DNA of 7,122 nucleotides, taken from Endomicrobiia bacterium. GTDB lineage: Bacteria; Elusimicrobiota; Endomicrobiia; Endomicrobiales; Endomicrobiaceae. The stretch is from the NCBI GenBank assembly GCA_025998475.1, contig BNVZ01000062.1, forward strand, positions 1 to 7,122, in the 5' to 3' direction. The notes under the pieces are model-generated. The model ran no database searches. It had not been told where the DNA came from and saw only the letters and a list, made by a program, of their open reading frames with translations. How positions within the stretch are numbered: position 1 is the first letter of the stretch; every line of letters starts with the position of its first letter. The position numbers were made by a program, and so were the translations under genes. Shown one piece after another: positions 7,053-7,122 of this stretch.

Positions 7053-7101
7053 CGACAGTTCCCTTTTTTTAAAAAAATGGGTGACAGATGCAAGTCTGTC
7101 G
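7053..7101 (+). other. Competing stem pair before a purine tract (possible leader structure)
   Basis: GACAGA (7083-7088) pairs with TCTGTC (7095-7100) around a 6-base loop. CGACAG (7053-7058) can pair instead with CTGTCG (7096-7101), enclosing the T7/A7 hairpin. The two pairings share the same right arm and exclude each other. A GAGAGAGAGG tract follows at 7101-7110 and resembles a ribosome binding site for a gene beyond the window. Function is unproven; no known riboswitch is recognised. Confidence 0.3.
7061..7081. repeat. T7/A7 near-palindrome flanked by CCC and GGG
   Basis: CCC, seven T, seven A, one unpaired T and GGG form a near-perfect inverted repeat. The layout (TTCCCT, T-rich arm, A-rich arm) resembles the 16-bp palindrome about 55 bases upstream, suggesting related repeat elements. 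It might act as a weak terminator, but the stem is mostly A-T. Confidence 0.45.
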
Positions 7102-7122
7102 AGAGAGAGGTATTTATTAGAC

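Noticed and set aside
6949..7122. tRNA or small structured RNA gene in the tail
   Set aside because: The stems present do not form a cloverleaf and no T-arm consensus is visible.

Overview
This is an AT-rich bacterial window in which every recognised gene lies on the plus strand. It suggests a Gram-negative (diderm) organism: there is the end of an outer-membrane autotransporter-type beta-barrel, the SecD/SecF translocase accessory pair, the lipid A Kdo transferase WaaA, and a protein combining a lipid A acyltransferase-like domain with a heptosyltransferase-like domain. The overall flavour (low GC, homopolymer A/T runs, tight overlapping genes, autotransporter barrel end, HD-secD-secF order) recalls Elusimicrobiota of the Endomicrobium type. 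That placement is an impression from memory, not a search result.

Layout. Positions 2-136 hold the last 44 codons of a barrel protein whose main part is outside the window. A compact secretion cluster follows: an HD-superfamily phosphohydrolase (181-888), secD (888-2315), secF (2330-3265) and a small protein (3265-3837). Junctions are TGATG, a 14-base gap, and TAATG, so the four genes are very probably co-transcribed and partly translationally coupled. I read the fourth protein, with moderate confidence, as a stand-alone relative of the activation domain of vitamin B12-dependent methionine synthase. In my alignment from memory it has lost the usual AdoMet-binding motif. A 206-base gap (3838-4043) with no recognisable gene separates this from an envelope pair: waaA (best start 4044) and the fusion gene (5287-6948), which overlap by 8 bases.

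How they work together. SecD and SecF form the proton-driven partner of SecYEG that helps proteins such as outer-membrane barrels leave the cytoplasm. WaaA adds Kdo to the lipid A precursor. The two-domain protein would then add a secondary acyl chain and a heptose-like sugar at the inner core, so the second pair is a small lipid A/inner-core module.

The tail (6949-7122) has no gene I can name. It holds several inverted repeats: an 11-bp stem over the end of the fusion gene, a perfect 16-bp palindrome, a T7/A7 near-palindrome, and two mutually exclusive stems before a purine-rich, ribosome-binding-site-like tract.

The most interesting points are the acyltransferase-glycosyltransferase fusion, the methionine-synthase-activation-like protein in a sec operon, and an in-frame 24-bp tandem duplication inside the HD gene. 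I saw no CRISPR array, tRNA, rRNA or intact mobile element.
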